Source of the DNA: an uncultured bacterium
GTDB lineage: Bacteria > Patescibacteriota > Dojkabacteria > CALFHW01
DNA: 7,081 nucleotides
Assembly: GCA_937876695.1 (NCBI GenBank)
Contig: CALFHW010000117.1
Location: forward strand, 1-7,081
Reading direction: 5' to 3'
In this document: positions 5,920 through 7,081 of the stretch, one piece after another
How positions within the stretch are numbered: the stretch's first letter is position 1
Layout: the number at the start of each line of letters is the position of its first letter
Position numbers and translations under genes: made by a program
The notes under the pieces: generated by a model
The model's database searches: none
Told to the model about the DNA's origin: nothing
What the model saw: the letters and a program-made list of their open reading frames with translations, nothing else

Positions 5920-6029
5920 CCTTGTTGAGCCTCATTGAAATCCGACTGCCTGCTTCTGTACACGTCCTTATTGCGCTCGAATGTTTCAACTAATTTCTCA
6001 ATTGTCTCTTTGAAGTGTTGTTTGTTCAT
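5916..6029 (-). CDS. 37-residue ORF resembling the N-terminus of a type IIG R-M enzyme
   Basis: An ORF of 37 codons runs from the ATG at 6029 to a TGA that overlaps the NTPase start as ATGA, so the two would be translationally coupled. The protein is hydrophilic and helical. The stretch FERNKDVYRSRQSDFNEAQ recalls the first residues of Eco57I-like methylase/nuclease proteins, where a comparable block is followed by VR and a PFFEALGW motif. Here homology stops after NEAQ and the stop comes two codons later, so this is most likely a truncated remnant whose promoter and first codons now precede the NTPase. The similarity is from memory, not a search. It could also be a functional leader peptide or small partner of the NTPase. 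A promoter lies at 6051-6079; no ribosome site is seen. Confidence 0.5.
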   Translation of the reverse strand: MNKQHFKETIEKLVETFERNKDVYRSRQSDFNEAQQG

Positions 6030-6050
6030 TTTTTACCAATCTTTACGCTA

Positions 6051-6079
6051 ATGATACATTGTCTGGTGCTGGCATTCAA
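6051..6079 (-). promoter_or_regulatory. Promoter of the small ORF-NTPase operon (TTGAAT-N17-TATCAT)
   Basis: On the minus strand TTGAAT (6074-6079) and TATCAT (6051-6056) are separated by exactly 17 bp, with 4 of 6 and 5 of 6 consensus matches. The predicted start is near 6044, about 15 nt before the ATG at 6029. It would drive the short ORF and the NTPase together. Confidence 0.55.
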
Positions 6080-6101
6080 ATGTTACTTATACCCACAGGT
6101 G

Positions 6102-6119
6102 AAATCAATCCCAAATCAA
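6102..6119 (+). repeat. AAATCAA direct repeat with 11-bp period
   Basis: AAATCAA occurs at 6102-6108 and 6113-6119, one helical turn apart, about 22 bp upstream of the -35 of the NTPase operon promoter. Same-face repeats in this position are typical of activator half-sites. A chance occurrence in AT-rich spacer is also possible. Confidence 0.3.
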
Positions 6120-6148
6120 GCTGAATTTATTCAATTATTTCCTGGCAG

Positions 6149-6526
6149 TCACTCCACCCATCCCCTTAGGCTGTGCTGGATGTGGGCCAGAAGCCTGATG
6201 AAGACTGACTTTTCGACGGTGTCGTTGAGCCTTTGCGAGAAAACAGACTGAAACTCACTAGCGCCGATTTTCTCCTTAAGTTTAGCGATTTCAGCTAAAA
6301 ATCCTGCCCGGTTGAGTTCAAGCTTACTGGCAGCCTGTTTGATCTCCTCTGGCCAGAAGCAAAACGCATGGATGCCGCAACACTCAGCCACACACTGTGT
6401 TTCTAATTGCAGCCAAAACCCCCAGCTAGGCGCCAGCAGCGCGTCAATGTCCAGGGCGTCATTAGCGTCCGCATCCTTCCAGATTATCCAGTAATCTTTG
6501 CCGATGTTGATGTTGTTTCTCTTCAT
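6149..6526 (-). CDS. Small protein with ECCG motif, possibly DUF6331-like
   Basis: This 125-residue cytoplasmic protein carries the dense cysteine block QCVAECCGIHAFCF (Cys45, Cys49, Cys50, Cys56), preceded by WGFWLQLET. The C-terminal two thirds looks helical, with AGFLAEIAKLKEKIG and an RLLAHIQHSL segment. A family of uncharacterised proteins (I recall DUF6331) has a similar CVAECCGI-A-F core, so that name is offered as a possibility only. The clustered cysteines might bind metal or act in redox chemistry. The frame is open to an ATG at 6556, but the ATG at 6526 has GAGGT 7 nt upstream and is the better start. It ends in TGA while its tryptophans are TGG. It is divergent from the DUF1905/OmdA gene. 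Confidence 0.75.
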   Translation of the reverse strand: MKRNNINIGKDYWIIWKDADANDALDIDALLAPSWGFWLQLETQCVAECCGIHAFCFWPEEIKQAASKLELNRAGFLAEIAKLKEKIGASEFQSVFSQRLNDTVEKSVFIRLLAHIQHSLRGWVE

Positions 6527-6533
6527 TTCAATT

Positions 6534-6538
6534 ACCTC
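6534..6538 (-). promoter_or_regulatory. Shine-Dalgarno site of the ECCG protein
   Basis: GAGGT on the minus strand lies 7 nt before the ATG at 6526 and decides this start over the in-frame ATG at 6556. With a -10 at 6546-6551 the site would sit at the extreme 5' end of a leader of about 13 nt. Confidence 0.65.
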
Positions 6539-6539
6539 A

Positions 6540-6551
6540 TGATAAACTATA
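6540..6551. promoter_or_regulatory. Overlapping divergent -10 boxes
   Basis: The 12 bases TGATAAACTATA hold a plus-strand extended -10 (TGa-TAAACT, 6540-6548), 8 nt before the ATG at 6557, and a minus-strand -10 (TATAGT, 6546-6551), which serves the gene starting at 6526. The two boxes share three base pairs, so polymerase could occupy only one at a time and the genes would be mutually exclusive at the level of initiation. Confidence 0.45.
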
Positions 6552-6556
6552 CCCAT

Positions 6557-7009
6557 ATGGAATATATAGATTTTGACACCACATTACTAGGTTTTGGGAA
6601 AAATACAGGCATTCACATTCCAGCCGAAGTGATAGAAAAGCTGAATGCAGGCAGAAGACCTTCGCTGCTGGCTAGAGTTAATGGCTATGAGTACCAATCC
6701 ACTCCAGGGGTAATGAAAGGTAGAACTTTATTGAGCTTTAGTTCACAGCACCGGGAGACTACGGGCTTAAAAGCAGGTGACAAAATACATGTCGAACTAG
6801 CAGTGGCACTAACCCCACGCAAAGTGGAAATCCCAGTGGAATTTAAGCAAGCATTAGAACTTTCAGGCACCACAGGGTTTTTCGAGTCCCTCTCAAACAG
6901 CATCCAACGCTACCATATCGAACTTATCAATAGCGCCAAGGCTGAAGAAACCAAGAATAAGAGAATTCAGAAAGCAATTGATTTATTTAAGCAAGGCAAA
7001 CGCAGGTAG
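6557..7009 (+). CDS. DUF1905-YdeI/OmdA domain fusion protein
   Basis: The 150-residue protein has two recognisable parts. Residues 1 to about 82 form a DUF1905-like beta domain: IDFDTTLLGFGKNTGIHIP, then EVIEKLNAG, a VNGYEYQST strand, KGRTLLSFSSQHRETTGL and KAGDKIHVEL. The remainder matches the YdeI/OmpD-associated (OmdA, 'bacteriocin-protection') helical domain, with IPVEFKQALELSGTTGFFESLS, then RYHIELINSAKAEETKNKRIQKAI, ending in a basic tail. The fusion is common in bacteria; a role in resistance to peptides or envelope stress has been suggested for the OmdA part, but the biochemistry is unknown. The frame is open far upstream, but homology begins at Met 6557, which follows an extended -10 by 8 nt with no ribosome site, so a near-leaderless mRNA is predicted. 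Confidence 0.85.
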   Translation: MEYIDFDTTLLGFGKNTGIHIPAEVIEKLNAGRRPSLLARVNGYEYQSTPGVMKGRTLLSFSSQHRETTGLKAGDKIHVELAVALTPRKVEIPVEFKQALELSGTTGFFESLSNSIQRYHIELINSAKAEETKNKRIQKAIDLFKQGKRR

Positions 7010-7024
7010 CAAGGGTCCATTGGG

Positions 7025-7053
7025 TTGATTTGTGGCCTATAGTATTGTATAAT
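7025..7053 (+). promoter_or_regulatory. Promoter TTGATT-N17-TATAAT for a gene beyond the edge
   Basis: TTGATT (7025-7030) and TATAAT (7048-7053) are separated by 17 bp, after the stop of the OmdA gene. No start codon with a long frame follows within the window, so the target gene lies past the right edge or the promoter serves an RNA. Confidence 0.45.
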
Positions 7054-7066
7054 TGATATATAAGTG

Positions 7067-7080
7067 GGGTATAATAACCC
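7067..7080 (+). promoter_or_regulatory. Second -10 box within a GGGT/ACCC inverted repeat
   Basis: TATAAT at 7070-7075 lies between GGGT (7067-7070) and ACCC (7077-7080). By the pattern of this window an ATG could follow within a few bases of the edge. No -35 is found at the right distance. The repeat is short and the reading is tentative. Confidence 0.3.
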
Positions 7081-7081
7081 T

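Noticed and set aside
3855..6151. Reassignment of TGA to glycine (code 25, as in Gracilibacteria or SR1)
   Set aside because: TGA ends the frames at 3855, 5916 and 6149, at sensible protein ends, and no internal TGA is needed by any gene, so the standard code fits.
6015..6251. Plus-strand open frame of 78 codons
   Set aside because: It overlaps the promoter of the NTPase operon and the end of the ECCG gene on the other strand, has no ribosome site, and its product has no recognisable features.
6407..6556. Upstream 50-codon extension of the DUF1905-OmdA frame
   Set aside because: It is antisense to the ECCG gene, and the DUF1905 domain begins at Met 6557, which has its own extended -10 immediately upstream.

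Overview
The window is about 7 kb of compact bacterial DNA of moderate, uneven base composition, carrying eight full-length protein genes, one short ORF of 37 codons and one gene cut by the left edge. TGA appears as a stop and tryptophan is TGG, so the code is the standard bacterial one. Most genes have a consensus TATAAT-like box 6-10 nt before the ATG and no Shine-Dalgarno sequence, which implies leaderless or nearly leaderless mRNAs. That habit, the small stand-alone accessory genes and the lack of clear intrinsic terminators would fit an uncultured small-genome lineage such as Patescibacteria (for example Saccharibacteria). This placement is an inference and is weak. No rRNA, tRNA, transposase or CRISPR array was seen.

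Left block (1-2347). A divergent promoter region separates the edge gene (minus strand) from three plus-strand genes of the vicinal oxygen chelate (VOC) superfamily: a classical glyoxalase/bleomycin-resistance-like protein with a complete 2His-2Glu ligand set, and two PhnB-like proteins. A 250-residue protein of unknown function follows. Each gene appears to have its own promoter, and palindromes lie at the promoters of the second and third genes.

Middle block (2436-5919, minus strand). In transcription order this reads: a KAP-type P-loop NTPase; a single-pass exported protein with four cysteines; an aminoglycoside nucleotidyltransferase of the ANT(3'')/AadA type; and, from its own near-consensus promoter, a small exported two-cysteine protein. 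The NTPase is preceded by a 37-codon ORF whose stop overlaps the NTPase start (ATGA). The sequence of this short ORF resembles the extreme N-terminus of Eco57I-like (type IIG) restriction-modification enzymes and then stops, so it looks like a remnant of a lost R-M gene beside a possible defence NTPase. The NTPase is clearly more AT-rich than the genes downstream of it.

Right block (6149-7081). A 125-residue protein with an ECCG motif (minus) and a DUF1905-YdeI/OmdA fusion (plus) are transcribed divergently from overlapping -10 boxes. The last 60 bases hold promoter-like elements for a gene beyond the right edge.

The block reads as an accessory region of small-molecule detoxification or resistance genes (VOC proteins, nucleotidyltransferase, OmdA-like), envelope proteins and a candidate defence locus. 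No multi-gene pathway can be demonstrated.
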